Of a stretch of 5,097 nt of DNA, positions 4,956-5,097 are shown piece by piece (position 1 is the stretch's first letter; every line of letters begins with the position of its first letter). The stretch spans positions 1-5,097 of the forward strand of contig CARXAY010000105.1 of the NCBI GenBank assembly GCA_949093475.1. The letters are read 5' to 3'. The DNA comes from an uncultured Oscillospiraceae bacterium. GTDB lineage: Bacteria; Bacillota; Clostridia; Oscillospirales; Oscillospiraceae. The notes under the pieces were generated by a model, which was not told the origin of the DNA, did no database searches, and was given only the letters and a program-made list of their open reading frames with translations. The position numbers and the translations under genes are program-made.

Positions 4956-5097
4956 ATGGGCATTTTCAAGAAGGCGGCGGGCTTTGAAAGCAAGCAGGTG
5001 CTGGATCTCCCCATCGCCGCCATCTCCCCCAACCCCGGCCAGCCCCGCACCAACTTTTCCCCGGCCGCCTTGGAGGAGCTGGCCCAGTCCATCGCCG
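4956..5097 (+). CDS. parB: ParB/Spo0J/Noc-family DNA-binding protein, N-terminal part only
   Basis: Only the first 47 residues are present; the gene runs off the right edge. The text VLDLPIAAISPNPGQPRTNF (15-34) followed by SPAALEELAQSIA matches the start of the ParB N-terminal CTPase domain (I..I.PNP.QPR..F....LEELA.SI). In the family this domain binds and hydrolyses CTP to form a clamp loaded at parS. The short leader before the domain (~14 residues, MGIFKKAAGFESKQ) is too little to decide between Spo0J (segregation) and Noc (nucleoid occlusion), both of which occur near the Firmicute origin. AAGGG at 4945-4949 is the ribosome site, 6 nt before the ATG. A parS-like site lies 78 bp upstream. 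Family call strong, paralogue open. Confidence 0.9.
   Translation, partial: MGIFKKAAGFESKQVLDLPIAAISPNPGQPRTNFSPAALEELAQSIA

Overview
The window looks like chromosomal DNA of a GC-rich, anaerobic Firmicute of class Clostridia. A butyrate-producing gut member of the Oscillospiraceae (Flavonifractor/Oscillibacter-like) is my best guess, from memory. The grounds are strong GGAGG ribosome sites, sigma-A promoters with extended -10 boxes, a clostridial ThlA-type thiolase, a YtrA-type GntR/ABC operon and a Firmicute-type ParB protein. No mobile element, CRISPR array, tRNA or rRNA was seen.

Layout: (1) 1-1107, minus strand, is an acetyl-CoA acetyltransferase (thiolase) whose last ~50 residues lie beyond the left edge. 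It has its own near-consensus promoter (1186-1214) and a leader of about 72 nt with a G-rich stem-loop. (2) 1240-1289 is an intrinsic terminator that separates it from the operon on its right. (3) 4207-1322, minus strand, is a tight three-gene operon: a very short GntR/YtrA-type repressor, an ABC-2-type ATPase and a nine-helix permease with a large C-terminal domain. The genes overlap by 4 and 26 nt. The operon promoter is covered by a perfect 16-bp inverted repeat that is a strong operator candidate. (4) 4362-4859, plus strand, is a divergent HD-domain hydrolase gene with a clear promoter. (5) 4861-5097, plus strand, holds a parS-like palindrome, a long stem-loop whose loop contains a promoter, and the first 47 codons of a ParB/Spo0J/Noc-family gene.

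How the parts work together: the GntR protein probably represses its own operon and so controls the ABC exporter or sensor complex, as YtrA does in Bacillus. The thiolase condenses two acetyl-CoA in the butyrate/acetoacetyl-CoA pathway and has its own control. The right edge appears to enter a chromosome-segregation or nucleoid-occlusion locus, with a ParB-family gene next to a parS-like site.

The least conventional features are the promoter nested in the loop of a terminator/RBS-sequestering hairpin ahead of parB, the parS-like site at the HD gene's stop codon, the minimal GntR repressor with an altered wing, and a ~30-residue insertion in the thiolase. I see no clear sign of a wholly new multi-gene system. 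Three genes have in-frame start codons lying inside the Shine-Dalgarno sequence, so starts were chosen downstream of them.
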